From NCBI RefSeq assembly GCF_044628455.1, contig NZ_JBIYZW010000003.1, positions 558,001 through 622,000 of the forward strand: a stretch of DNA of 64,000 nucleotides, written 5' to 3'. Positions 40,509 to 50,254 of this stretch are shown piece by piece. The translations under genes were made by a program, and so were the position numbers. Below the pieces are notes generated by a model, which was not told the origin of the DNA, ran no database searches, and saw only the letters and a program-made list of their open reading frames with translations. This DNA is from Solirubrum sp044628455 (GTDB lineage: Bacteria; Bacteroidota; Bacteroidia; Cytophagales; Hymenobacteraceae). The stretch's first letter is position 1; each line of letters starts with the position of its first letter.

Positions 40509-43500
40509 GTGAAACCTCCCCGCTCCCCGATTGCCCTGCTGCTTATTGCGCTGTTGTGCTTCGCGGGCGCCTACGTCAGCAACCGCTACGCGGCCGCCAC
40601 CGACGCCCGCCGCCACAACGAGGTGCCGCGCCTGCAGCAACTGCTGCTGCAGGCCGAGCAAACCGGCCGCCGCGACGCCGACACGCTGGCCCTGCGCCTG
40701 CGTCGGGGCGCGGGCGGCTTCCAGGCGCTGCAGGACTGCAGCTACCCCACCTTCGTGTACCGCGGCGAGCAGCTGCTGTACTGGTCAGACCACACCATGC
40801 GGCCCGAGCCCGAGAACGTGGCCCAGGCGTTTCAAACCCGGCTGGTGGAAATGCGCTTCGGCTACTACCTGGCGTTGCGCCAACCGGTGGGCCCCTACGT
40901 CATTCTCACCTACATTCCCCTGGAGCGCCGCTACGGCATCAGCAACCGCTACCTGCGCGAAGGCTCCGAGCACGCCCTGTTTCGGGGCCTGAGCGTGCGG
41001 CCGCTGGCGGCCGGGCGCCGGGCCGGCCTGCCCCAGCTGCACAGCGCCGATGGCCAGCCGCTGTTCTACCTCGACAACCTGCAGCCCGACCCGGTGGGGG
41101 GCAAGTACGTGCCGCTGGCTTTGGTGCTGCTGGGCTTGCTGCTGTCGGTAGTGGGCTGGCTGCGGCTGGCGCGGCGGCAGTTTGCCCACGGCCAACCCCT
41201 GCTGGGCGTGCTGGCCGTGGTGCTGCCCCTTACCCTGTTCCGGGCGGTGCTGCTGTACTTCGGGCTGCCCTTCGCCTTCATCGAGCTGCCGCTGTTCGAC
41301 CCCCGGGTGTTTGCCGCCTCGTGGGTGTCGCCCTCCCTCGGCGACCTGCTCATCAACGGCATTCTGCTGCTCACCGTGGCCTGGTACGGGCTGCTGCTGT
41401 TCCGGCGCTACGGCGTGGTGCGCTACATCCGGCGGCTGCGGCAGCCCCGGCACTGGCTGGCGGTGGGCAGCGCGGCCGTGGTGCTGTTCTACGGCCTGCT
41501 GGTGCTGCTCTACGAGTTCTACCTGAGCTGCGTGAGCAACTCCCAGCTGGTGCTCGACGTGACCCAAAACACCCAGTTTTCGGGCTTCAAGCTGCTGCTG
41601 TGTCTGGCCATTGTGCTGCACACGGCCAGCTATCTGCTGGGTTTCTGGGTGCTAATGCAGGTGTTTGAGGCCTCGGTGCGGCCGCGCACCCGCGTGCTGG
41701 GCGTGCTCCTGCTGGGCGTGCTGGGCATCGTCTTCCTGTCGGTGGGAGTGGCCATGGAGCAGATCGTGCTGGGGCTGCTGGGCCTGACCATGCTGTTTTT
41801 CCTGGTGGTGCGCCTGATTGGGCTGCGGCCGGTGACGGTGGTGCTACCCTACCAGCTCTACCTGTTTTTCTTTCTGCTGCTGGGCATGTGCGCCGGCCTG
41901 GGCGCCGCGGCCCTCTACGACCACTTCGACCAGCAGCTCATTCTCAACAAGCAGCGGGTGGCCAACAACCTGCTGCTCGACAACGACCTGCAGGGCGAGT
42001 TTCTGCTGGCCGAGCGCGCCCGCGACATGGCCGCCGACCCCTTGCTGCGCACCAAGCTGGCCAGTCCCTTCGACAACCAGGACGTGGTGCGCCAGAAAAT
42101 CGTGAAGTACTACCTGCGCGACTACTTTGATAAGTACGCCGCCAGCGCCACCATTTACGACGCGGCCGGGCGGCTGATGGGCGGCGATGCCGAGGCCCCG
42201 CGCCTGGCCCAGGTGCGGGCCCGGCTGCTGCGCCAGGCCGTGCGCACCGACCTGCCCGACATCTACCTGCTGCGCTCGGGCGGCTCGTTCGACACCCGGC
42301 GCTACGCCGCCTTTATCCCGGTGCCCACCGTGAGCGGGGGCACGGCCACGGTGCTGCTCGAGCTGAGTTTGAAAAAGCTGACCGCCAACAGTGTGGTGCC
42401 CGAGCTGCTGGTTGACCAGAAGTACTTTCAGCCCGGCCTGGGTTCCGACCTGAGCTACGCCGGCTACGAGCAGCAGCGCCTGGTGTACAGCGAGGGCGAC
42501 TTCGACTACGTGAACCGCTTCCCCGCCGTGCTGCTCACCGACTCCACGCTCTACGAATCGGGACTGGTAGGGCAGGGGGTGCACCACCTGGCGGTGCGCG
42601 GGCCGCAGCAGCGCACCGTGGTGGTGACCACGGCCACCTACGCCGCGGCCGAGTGGCTGGCCAACTTCTCGTTCTGGTTTCTGCTGCATACGGCCGGCGC
42701 GGTGGTAGCGGCGGCCATATTTCTGCTCTACGCCCGGGGCCCGCGCCTGACGGTGCTGCGCACCAACTTCAGCACCAAGATTCAGCTCTTCCTCAACATC
42801 GGCATTGTGGTGCCGCTGCTGGTGGTGAGTTTGGCCACAGCCAGCCTGTTTACCGAAACCTACAAGCGCGATTTGCGCCGCAGCTACGAGCGGCGCGGGC
42901 AGCTGGCCCAGCAGAGCCTGCTGAAAAACCACGCCTTCCTGGCCGACTCGACCAAGCACGACCGCCTCACGGAGCTGGCCGAAAACGTATCGACGCTCAC
43001 GGAAACCGACCTGAACCTGTACGATGAGCGCGGGCAGCTGCTGGTGAGCAGCCAGCCGCTCATCTTCGAAGCCGGCCTGCTCAGCAACCTGATGAACCCC
43101 CAGGCCGTGGTGGCGCTGGCCGAGCGCGGGCAGCCCCGCATTCTGCTCACCGAGCGCGCCGGCACGTTGTCGTTCAACGCCCTCTACCTGCCGTTGCGGG
43201 CCGAGTCGGCCTCGCCGGGCGGCGGCGCGGTCATCGGCTACGTGGGCATTCCGTTTTTCGACTCGCAGAAGGAGCTCAACACCAAGCTCACCGAGCTGAC
43301 GACCACCATCCTGAACATCTTCACGGTGATGTTCATCCTGTTCGTGGGCCTCTCGTTTCTGGCCGCGCGCATGCTCACGCGCCCGCTCAAGCTCATCACC
43401 GAAAAGCTGCGCCACACCACCCTCACCGGCCAGAACGAGCCGCTGCACTACGAGTCGGGCGACGAAATCGGGCTGCTGGTGCGCGAGTACAACACCATGC

Positions 43501-44210
43501 TGCACAAGCTCGAAGACAGCAAGCGCGAGCTGGCCATGCAGGAAAAGGAGGCTGCCTGGCGCGAAATGGCCCGGCAGGTGGCCCACGAAATCAAGAACCC
43601 GCTCACGCCCATGAAGCTGAGTCTGCAGTTTCTGCAGCGGGCCATCAACGAGAAGCGCGACAACCTGGAAGATCTGATCGGCCGCATTTCGCAGACGCTC
43701 ATCACCCAGATCGACGTGCTCACCGACATTGCCACCTCGTTCAGCAACTTCACCAACCTGCCGGCCATGAGCCCCAGCAAGCTGGCCGTGGCCGACGTGC
43801 TGCGTCGCTGCGTGGCCCTGCACCAGCACGTAAAGCTGGAGCTGCCCCCGGGAGCCGAGCACCTGATCGTGTACGCCGACGAAAACCTGCTGGTGCGCAC
43901 CTTCAACAACCTGCTCATCAACGCCCTGCAGGCCGTGCCCGCCGACCGCAAGCCGCAGGTGCGGGCCCGCATCGAGCTGCCGCAGGCGGGCAAGGTGCGC
44001 ATCTGCATTCAGGACAACGGCGCCGGCATGAGCGAGGAGGTGCGCGAAAAGGTGTTCCGGCCCAACTTCACCACCAAGGAAAAGGGCTCGGGCATCGGGC
44101 TGGCCGTGGCCCGGCGCGGCATCGAAAGCGCGGGCGGCACCATCTGGTTTGAGACCGAGCCCAGCGTGGGTACCACCTTCTGCATCGACCTGCCGCTGGC
44201 CCCGCAGTAG
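40509..44210 (+). CDS. Large NtrY-like sensor histidine kinase with multi-helix N-terminus
   Basis: About 1233 residues. One helix near the start, an extracytoplasmic region (about 30-195), about eight further helices to about 475, a second extracytoplasmic region, two helices (about 720-780), a third sensor region, then a helix joined to HAMP (about 945-1005). HisKA has QVAHEIKNPL (His about 1025). HATPase has NNLLINALQA, IQDNGAGMSEE and GSGIGLAVARRG. The cytoplasmic end resembles NtrY kinases. No response regulator is adjacent. The start is GTG 40509 or TTG 40500, with no ATG available. The leader is a terminator hairpin. Confidence 0.88.
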   Translation: MKPPRSPIALLLIALLCFAGAYVSNRYAAATDARRHNEVPRLQQLLLQAEQTGRRDADTLALRLRRGAGGFQALQDCSYPTFVYRGEQLLYWSDHTMRPEPENVAQAFQTRLVEMRFGYYLALRQPVGPYVILTYIPLERRYGISNRYLREGSEHALFRGLSVRPLAAGRRAGLPQLHSADGQPLFYLDNLQPDPVGGKYVPLALVLLGLLLSVVGWLRLARRQFAHGQPLLGVLAVVLPLTLFRAVLLYFGLPFAFIELPLFDPRVFAASWVSPSLGDLLINGILLLTVAWYGLLLFRRYGVVRYIRRLRQPRHWLAVGSAAVVLFYGLLVLLYEFYLSCVSNSQLVLDVTQNTQFSGFKLLLCLAIVLHTASYLLGFWVLMQVFEASVRPRTRVLGVLLLGVLGIVFLSVGVAMEQIVLGLLGLTMLFFLVVRLIGLRPVTVVLPYQLYLFFFLLLGMCAGLGAAALYDHFDQQLILNKQRVANNLLLDNDLQGEFLLAERARDMAADPLLRTKLASPFDNQDVVRQKIVKYYLRDYFDKYAASATIYDAAGRLMGGDAEAPRLAQVRARLLRQAVRTDLPDIYLLRSGGSFDTRRYAAFIPVPTVSGGTATVLLELSLKKLTANSVVPELLVDQKYFQPGLGSDLSYAGYEQQRLVYSEGDFDYVNRFPAVLLTDSTLYESGLVGQGVHHLAVRGPQQRTVVVTTATYAAAEWLANFSFWFLLHTAGAVVAAAIFLLYARGPRLTVLRTNFSTKIQLFLNIGIVVPLLVVSLATASLFTETYKRDLRRSYERRGQLAQQSLLKNHAFLADSTKHDRLTELAENVSTLTETDLNLYDERGQLLVSSQPLIFEAGLLSNLMNPQAVVALAERGQPRILLTERAGTLSFNALYLPLRAESASPGGGAVIGYVGIPFFDSQKELNTKLTELTTTILNIFTVMFILFVGLSFLAARMLTRPLKLITEKLRHTTLTGQNEPLHYESGDEIGLLVREYNTMLHKLEDSKRELAMQEKEAAWREMARQVAHEIKNPLTPMKLSLQFLQRAINEKRDNLEDLIGRISQTLITQIDVLTDIATSFSNFTNLPAMSPSKLAVADVLRRCVALHQHVKLELPPGAEHLIVYADENLLVRTFNNLLINALQAVPADRKPQVRARIELPQAGKVRICIQDNGAGMSEEVREKVFRPNFTTKEKGSGIGLAVARRGIESAGGTIWFETEPSVGTTFCIDLPLAPQ

Positions 44211-44412
44211 GCCCGCCCTGGGCGCCTTGTGCCCGGCTGACTTCCCCGAACCCCCGGCAGCTGGCCGCCGGGCACTGAGCCGGCCGCGGCCCGGCGGGGT
44301 GGGGGCGAAGAGTTTGCCCCGGGGCCCGGCCGCAAGGATTTTTCCGGGCGCATGCGACGTTAGCCCGCCGTACGTTACTTCGTCTTGCCGACGCCGCCCA
44401 CTGGCTCGCCCT

Positions 44413-47400
44413 ATGCCGCACGCTTTACCCCCGCTGATTCGCCTTTGCCTGCTGCTGGCGCTGCTGGCGGCGGGCGCGCGGGCCACGGCGCAGGTGCGCC
44501 CCGGCGCGGTGCCCTCGTCGCGGCGCTGCCAGTGGGTGCCGGTGCCCGCCGGCCGCGACACCACCGTATTCGCGCTGCCCGACTCGCTGACCGTGGTGCC
44601 CTCGTCGGTGGTGGTGGACGGCCGCTCGGTGGCCTACGACGCCCTCCGCCAGCAGTACCTGCTGCTGTGGCCCGGCAGCCGGGTGCCTTCGCCGGAGCCC
44701 GGGCAGCCCGCGCTGCGCCTGCCCACCAACCGCCCCGACTCGGTGCTGGTGTGCTACCGCGTGCTGCCGCTGCGCCTCTCGGCCCCATTGGCCCGGCGGC
44801 CGCGCAGCCTCATGGACTCGCTGGGCTTTCGGGAGCGGCCGCAGTTCGGCTACGGTGACTTCGTGCAGAAAGAGCAGATTCTTTCCACGCCCGGCATCAA
44901 CAAAACCGGCAACCTGACCCGCGGCATTTCCTTCGGCAACGCCCAGAACGTGTTCGTGAACTCGGCCCTGAACCTGCAGCTCGAGGGCAAGCTCACCGAG
45001 CAAATCAGCCTCACGGCCAACATCTCCGACCAGAACGTGCCGTTTCAGCCCGAGGGCAACACCCAGCAGCTGCAGGAGTTCGACCGCATCTTCATCACCC
45101 TGGCCCACCCCAACTGGACGCTCACGGCCGGCGACGTGGTGCTGCGCAACAAGCCCGATTACTTCCTGCGCTTCTACAAAAACGTGCAGGGCGCGGCCGT
45201 GGAAGTGAATACCGGCGTGAAGCTGGGGTTGCTGCCGGGCTCGGGTGCGGCGGCCCCGGGCAGCTTTCAGAGCGCCCCGCCCCTCTCGCCCGAGCAGGGC
45301 GGCAGCCCGGCGGTGTACACCACGCAAGCAGCCGGCAGCCCGGTGGGCGGGGCGGTGCGCGGGCTCACGCCGCTGCGCAGCAGTACCACGGTGGCGGCGG
45401 GCGTGGCCAAGGGCAAGTTTGCCAGCCTGGCCGTGGAGCCCCTGGAAAACGTGCAGGGACCCTACCGCCTGCGCGGACCCAACGGTGAGCAGTTCATCAT
45501 TGTGCTGGCCAACTCCGAGCGGGTGTACCTCGACGGCCGCCTGCTGGTGCGCGGCTTCGACAACGACTACGTCATCGACTACAACACGGCCGAGGTCACG
45601 TTTTCGCCCCGCCACCTGATTACCCGCAACTCGCGCATCCGCATCGACTTCGAGTATTCCGACTTCAACTACTCCCGCTCGCTTTACCACCTGAGCCACT
45701 ACCAGGAAGCCGGCCGCCTGCAGGTGCACGCCAACTTCTACCGCGAAGCCGACAACCCCGATAACTCGCCCAACCTGACCCTGAGCGAGGACGACAAGCA
45801 GCGCCTGCGCGACACGCCCGCCAACGTGAGCCTGGTGGCGGTGCCCGGCGCCGACTCGGTGGCCTACGACCGGCGGCAGGTGCAGTACCACCGCGAGCTG
45901 CGCGTGGACCCCGGCACGCAGGCGCGCAGCTACGTGTTCGTGTTTGCCCGCGACTCGCTGCGCGGGGTGTACAACGCCCGCTTCACCGACGTAGGCCCCG
46001 GCAACGGCGACTACGTGGTGAGCACCGCCAACGCCTCGGCCAACGGGCGCGTGTTTGAGTACGTGGCCCCGGTGGGTGGCGTGCGCCAGGGCCGCTACCG
46101 CGCCGAGCGCCAGCTGCCCACGCCCCTGCAGAAGCAGCTGGTGACGGCCGGCGCCAGCTTCCGCCTCGACTCCACAGCCGCGGTGTTTGTGGACGTGGCC
46201 GCCTCCCAGCTCGACCTGAACCGCTTTTCGCCGCAGTCGGACCAGGGCCAGAGCCTGCGCGTGGGCTACGTGGTGCAGGATAGGCCGCTGAGCCAGGTGC
46301 TGGGCGGGCTGCCGGTGCTGCGCAACTACCGCCTGCGCTCGGCCCTCGACTACGAGTACACCAGCCAGCGGTTTGCGCCCATCGACCGGTACCGCGACAT
46401 CGAGTTCGACCGCAACTGGAGCACGGCCAGCACCGTGCAGGGCAACGCCTCGTACCGCCCGGCGCGGGCCGACAACATCCTGAACTTCGCGGTGGGCGCC
46501 GCCAAGGACGCCGACAACAACTTCGGCTACCGGCTCAGCCGCCGCTACCGGGCCGGCGAAGTCAGCGGCCTGCAGCACTGGCTCGACGCGGCCCAGCGCC
46601 TGGGCGACGTGGAGCTGCGCGGCGCCCTGTTTCTGCTCGACTCGGAAGTGGGGCGCAAGCGTAGCACCTGGGCCCGCGGCGAAACCGCCGTGCGCTACCT
46701 GCGCGGCCGCATCGTGCCCGGCTACGCTTACCGCTTCGACAAAAACCGGGTGCGCCTGCCCTCGGGCGACTCCATTACCTCGGCCAACTACTTCGACGAG
46801 CACGCCGTGTTCGTGCAAAGCCAGGACACGGCCCGCACCCAGTTTCGCCTCGACTACACCTACCGCCGCGACCAGGCGCCCACGCCCGAATTGAACGCCC
46901 TGCAGCTGCGCGGCCGCGCCCAGACCTGGAGCGGCTCGCTTACCTCACGCCTGGGCCGCTACCAGGACATCAGCCTGCTCACTACCTACCGCGACCTGGC
47001 CGCCCGCGACAGCGCCCGGCAGCGCACCGTGCTGGGGCAGCTGGGCTGGAACCTGGGGCTGCTGCAAAACCAGGTGCGCTCGGAGCTGACCTACAGCGTG
47101 GCCACCGGCCGCGAGCTGCGCCGCGACTACTCCTTTATTCCGGTGCCCAACGGCCAGGGCACGCACTACTTCCAGGATGCCAACGGCGACGGCCGCCAGG
47201 AAAAAGACGAGTTCTTCGAGGCCCAGACGCCCGACGCGGTGTTCCGCACCCACATCAAGGTATTTATTCCCACCGACGACTACATTATTGCCTTCACCAA
47301 CCGCTTCGGTTACCGGCTCACGCTGGCGGCCCCGCGGGGCTGGCGCGAGGGTGGGGGCTGGAAGGCCGCGCTGGCCCGCTTCAGCACCCTGAGCAGCGTG

Positions 47401-48144
47401 ACGCTGGACCGCCGCACCACCGAGAAAAGCCTGAGCGAGCGGCTGAACCCCTTCGCCTACCAAACCAACGAAGCCACGCTGCTCTCGCTCAACAAGCTGC
47501 TGCGCAACACGCTCTACTTCAATCGCTCCAATCCCATCTTCGGGGCCGAATTCACCGTGCAGCAAAGCCAGCTGAAAAGCCTGCTCACCACCGGCACCGA
47601 CACCCGCAACCTGGCCAGCCAGAGTTTGCTGCTGCGCCGCAACCTGGCCCAGTCGTTTACCGGCCGCCTCACGGGTACGCGCAGCATCCGCGAAAACCTG
47701 AGCAGCTACCTGGTGCTGCGCAACTTCCGCCTCGAGCAGTACGAGTGGGCGCCCGAGCTGAGCTACCAGCCCGGCACGGTCTTCCGCTTCACCGGTACCT
47801 ACCTGCACACGCGCAAGCGCAACACCTTGGCCGGCGGCCCCGAGGCCGACGCCCGCGGCGTGTTCGACGAGCTGGGCGTGGAAACCCGGGTGAGCCAGGT
47901 GAGCAAGCGCACCCTCTCGGCCGCCACGCGCTACACCCGCGTGGCCTTCCGCGGCGACCCGGGCACGGTGGTGGGCCTGGAAATCCTGAACGCCCTGCGC
48001 CCGGGCAACAACCTGAGCTGGAACCTGAACCTGGAGCAGCGCCTGAGCAACGGCCTGAACCTGAACCTGAGCTACGACGGCCGCAAGCCCGACGGCCTGG
48101 CCGTCATCCACACCGGCCGCATGCAGGTGTCGGTACTGTTTTAG
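44413..48144 (+). CDS. Large outer-membrane beta-barrel-like protein of unknown function
   Basis: 1243 residues. Signal peptide (about 1-27), an N-terminal soluble region, then KTGNLTRGISFGNAQNVFVN and LEGKLTEQISLTANISDQN, followed by many alternating aromatic/polar strands to the C-terminus, which ends in Q-V-S-V-L-F as barrel proteins do. The combination of a TRGISFGN-type segment with a QPEGNTQQLQEFDRIFITL segment recurs in uncharacterised Bacteroidota surface proteins, and the second part recalls SprA-like sequences. I cannot assign a substrate. It follows the sensor kinase by about 200 bp. Confidence 0.8.
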   Translation: MPHALPPLIRLCLLLALLAAGARATAQVRPGAVPSSRRCQWVPVPAGRDTTVFALPDSLTVVPSSVVVDGRSVAYDALRQQYLLLWPGSRVPSPEPGQPALRLPTNRPDSVLVCYRVLPLRLSAPLARRPRSLMDSLGFRERPQFGYGDFVQKEQILSTPGINKTGNLTRGISFGNAQNVFVNSALNLQLEGKLTEQISLTANISDQNVPFQPEGNTQQLQEFDRIFITLAHPNWTLTAGDVVLRNKPDYFLRFYKNVQGAAVEVNTGVKLGLLPGSGAAAPGSFQSAPPLSPEQGGSPAVYTTQAAGSPVGGAVRGLTPLRSSTTVAAGVAKGKFASLAVEPLENVQGPYRLRGPNGEQFIIVLANSERVYLDGRLLVRGFDNDYVIDYNTAEVTFSPRHLITRNSRIRIDFEYSDFNYSRSLYHLSHYQEAGRLQVHANFYREADNPDNSPNLTLSEDDKQRLRDTPANVSLVAVPGADSVAYDRRQVQYHRELRVDPGTQARSYVFVFARDSLRGVYNARFTDVGPGNGDYVVSTANASANGRVFEYVAPVGGVRQGRYRAERQLPTPLQKQLVTAGASFRLDSTAAVFVDVAASQLDLNRFSPQSDQGQSLRVGYVVQDRPLSQVLGGLPVLRNYRLRSALDYEYTSQRFAPIDRYRDIEFDRNWSTASTVQGNASYRPARADNILNFAVGAAKDADNNFGYRLSRRYRAGEVSGLQHWLDAAQRLGDVELRGALFLLDSEVGRKRSTWARGETAVRYLRGRIVPGYAYRFDKNRVRLPSGDSITSANYFDEHAVFVQSQDTARTQFRLDYTYRRDQAPTPELNALQLRGRAQTWSGSLTSRLGRYQDISLLTTYRDLAARDSARQRTVLGQLGWNLGLLQNQVRSELTYSVATGRELRRDYSFIPVPNGQGTHYFQDANGDGRQEKDEFFEAQTPDAVFRTHIKVFIPTDDYIIAFTNRFGYRLTLAAPRGWREGGGWKAALARFSTLSSVTLDRRTTEKSLSERLNPFAYQTNEATLLSLNKLLRNTLYFNRSNPIFGAEFTVQQSQLKSLLTTGTDTRNLASQSLLLRRNLAQSFTGRLTGTRSIRENLSSYLVLRNFRLEQYEWAPELSYQPGTVFRFTGTYLHTRKRNTLAGGPEADARGVFDELGVETRVSQVSKRTLSAATRYTRVAFRGDPGTVVGLEILNALRPGNNLSWNLNLEQRLSNGLNLNLSYDGRKPDGLAVIHTGRMQVSVLF

Positions 48145-48209
48145 ACGCAGGCAGAAGCCGGTAGAAAAGGCGTACTTGCCCGCTGCTACCTTCTTATCCG
48201 GCCCCTACG

Positions 48210-49151
48210 TTGCCCAAGCTATTCCGCTGCCTGCTTTTCGCGGCCCTGACAACCGCTGCGCTGCCCACTCGGGCGCAAACCCCGGCCGCCCAAACGTCTC
48301 TCGACCGGTTCATGCTGCCCAAGTTGGCCGGCCGGCCCGCCTACGTGCTGCTGACGGGAGCCGGGGCCGACCGCATCAACCTGGTGACCACGCGCCGGGA
48401 AACCACTGCCGGCCTGCAGCGGGTAGACATCATCAACATTCACCCCGATTCGCAGCAGCTGCGGCCGCTTACCGCGCCGCTGCGCCGCCACGTCAACCGG
48501 CAGCTGCCCCCTGGCAACCGCTGCCTGATTACCCTGGCCCTGCTGCCGCTGCGCCCCGACGCGCCGGCCGGCTGGGTGCCAGTCAGCCTCGATACCATCA
48601 AGGCCCGGCTGCTGCCGCTGGAACAGGTGAAGCTCGACTGCTACGCCCGCCTGCTGAAGTACCGCCTCGAAGGCTCGCCCACGGTAAACGACCTGACCCG
48701 CCGCAACGACCTGCGGCCGCTGCTGCTGCGCGACGGGCGCTACTATACCACGAAGGCGGTGGTGCTGACGGAGTACTTTATCTGGCTCGACGTGCCGGGC
48801 CTGCTGCCCAACCAGGCCGACAACGTGACCATCAACCTGGGCGCGCCCCTCGTCACCCCGGCTGATTTCGAATCAGCCTACGCGGGTGCCCGGGCGGCTT
48901 TCGGAGGCTACCGCAACTTCATTGATGCCTGGTATTCCCGGTTGCTGCTGCGCGCCCGACGCGGCCCGGATTGCTCGTTCTGGACGTTCCCTTCTGCCAT
49001 TTCGGATGCCCCCGCTGGCTTTTACGGGGCCGATTCCTTTGTCTTTCGGCGCAAGGTCGGCCTGGTCTCCGGTCAGTACCCCGACGCCTTCAGTTACTTG
49101 GCCGATAAAGACACCGCGTTTGAAACCTTGTCCATCGAGTGGCTTAAGTAG
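48210..49151 (+). CDS. Secreted protein of unknown function
   Basis: 313 residues from a TTG start (MPKLFRCLLFAALTTAALPTRAQ) that gives a clean signal peptide. The mature part is mixed and I do not recognise the fold. The C-terminal half is rich in aromatic residues (FWTFPSAISDAPAGFYGADSF). It lies 65 bp after the large outer-membrane protein and may share its transcript. Confidence 0.7.
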   Translation: MPKLFRCLLFAALTTAALPTRAQTPAAQTSLDRFMLPKLAGRPAYVLLTGAGADRINLVTTRRETTAGLQRVDIINIHPDSQQLRPLTAPLRRHVNRQLPPGNRCLITLALLPLRPDAPAGWVPVSLDTIKARLLPLEQVKLDCYARLLKYRLEGSPTVNDLTRRNDLRPLLLRDGRYYTTKAVVLTEYFIWLDVPGLLPNQADNVTINLGAPLVTPADFESAYAGARAAFGGYRNFIDAWYSRLLLRARRGPDCSFWTFPSAISDAPAGFYGADSFVFRRKVGLVSGQYPDAFSYLADKDTAFETLSIEWLK

Positions 49152-49191
49152 CCGCCTTGTGTGGTCTAGCAGCGGCAACAAGCGCCGAAAC

Positions 49192-49944
49192 TCAGCGGGC
49201 CAGCACGGCTGCGGGTTCCGGCTGTTGACCCACCCGCGCCTGCCACTTGGTGCGGTCAACGCCCCGGATCAGCAGCCACAAACAGAAGGACGACTCGCCC
49301 ACCAGCGGCAGCACCAGAATACCGGGCAGCAGCACCCCGGCCAGGGCGGGAAGAAACAGGGCCGCGCTGCAGGCCACCAGGTACGCGGCGCCCGCCACCT
49401 GCATCAGCCGGCCCACCCACCGGGGAATATAGCCCGACTGCACAATGAGGTAGCCGTTGACCAGGCAGGTGAGCCCGAAGAAAAGCAGGGCCACGTTGAA
49501 GGAGATGCCGTGCGCCTTCAGCGCGAAGTGAGCCAGCAGGGGCAGCTGGGCGGGGTCGAAGCTGGGCTGGTGCTGGGCGCTTTGCAGCGTGGGCAGCACC
49601 AGCAGCATAAACACCTTGCTTACGGCTTCGACCGCCAGCGACACCAGGTTGAGCATCGCGGCCAGCAGCACCAGGCTCCGGCTGACGGGGCGCAGCAGCA
49701 GGTACTCGATCCAGAGCAGCGGCACGGCGCACAGTACCAGCAGCACGTTGCCCGCCACGCCCAGCTGCCAGAGTTCGGGCGCGGCCAGAATGTTGCGGGC
49801 CGTGGCCGCTGCGTCGCCCCCCACTACCAGCTTGCCGGTAACGAAGCCCTCGGCGAAGGCCCCGCAGAGGATGATGGCCAGGTACAGCGCGCCGCCGATG
49901 CGGGCATACAGCAGCGGCGAGGTTTCAATCGAGCGGGCAGTCAT
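49192..49944 (-). CDS. DUF4386-family membrane protein
   Basis: 250 residues, about six helices. YARIGGALYLAIILCGAFAEGFV at the start and ALLFFGLTCLVNGYLIVQSGYIPRWVG near the end match DUF4386. Function unknown. The frame stays open upstream through the twin-hairpin element, but the ATG at 49944 is preferred because the conserved region begins there. It converges on the gene at 48210. Confidence 0.85.
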   Translation of the reverse strand: MTARSIETSPLLYARIGGALYLAIILCGAFAEGFVTGKLVVGGDAAATARNILAAPELWQLGVAGNVLLVLCAVPLLWIEYLLLRPVSRSLVLLAAMLNLVSLAVEAVSKVFMLLVLPTLQSAQHQPSFDPAQLPLLAHFALKAHGISFNVALLFFGLTCLVNGYLIVQSGYIPRWVGRLMQVAGAAYLVACSAALFLPALAGVLLPGILVLPLVGESSFCLWLLIRGVDRTKWQARVGQQPEPAAVLAR

Positions 49945-50016
49945 CGGGGGAGCCTGAAACGAGTAGGAGGGGAGCAGGTACGCCAGGCTGTCGGGCGGAC
50001 GTGAGCGAATAAAGAC

Positions 50017-50107
50017 TGCGCTGTTTTTGGATACTTCTTCGGAAAACAGCGCAACAAAACCATCCGAACCTGCGCTGTTTTGGCAGTTTTTTCTTGAAAA
50101 CAGCGCA
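50017..50107 (-). repeat. Twin tandem hairpin element (locus 2)
   Basis: Two 37-nt hairpins in direct tandem, 50017-50053 and 50071-50107, 17 nt apart. Both have perfect 11-nt arms TGCGCTGTTTT and AAAACAGCGCA and a 15-nt loop. On the minus strand the loops are purine-rich (CAAGAAAAAACTGCC and CCGAAGAAGTATCCA), resembling those of the element at 11576. It lies in the 310-bp gap between the DUF4386 and exonuclease genes. No gene is seen in the rest of that gap. Confidence 0.8.
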
Positions 50108-50254
50108 ATAATTAATTGCCAGCCGACGCCGCTCGGGCCTTCAGAGGCCATGAAAAGCCAGCTGAACCCGTCAACACCGCTGACCACCGTCGAGAGCCGG
50201 GCGACCGACGCAGCAGCTACGGCCGGGCTACGTTACGCAATTCAGGCCGAATTT

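Noticed and set aside
41844..44564. 906-codon open frame opposite the sensor kinase
   Set aside because: The same mirror-frame effect. The kinase motifs on the plus strand are unambiguous.
49945..50187. N-terminal extension of the DUF4386 protein through the twin hairpins
   Set aside because: The frame is open but the extra residues come from the repeat and do not look like a protein start. The conserved family begins at 49944.
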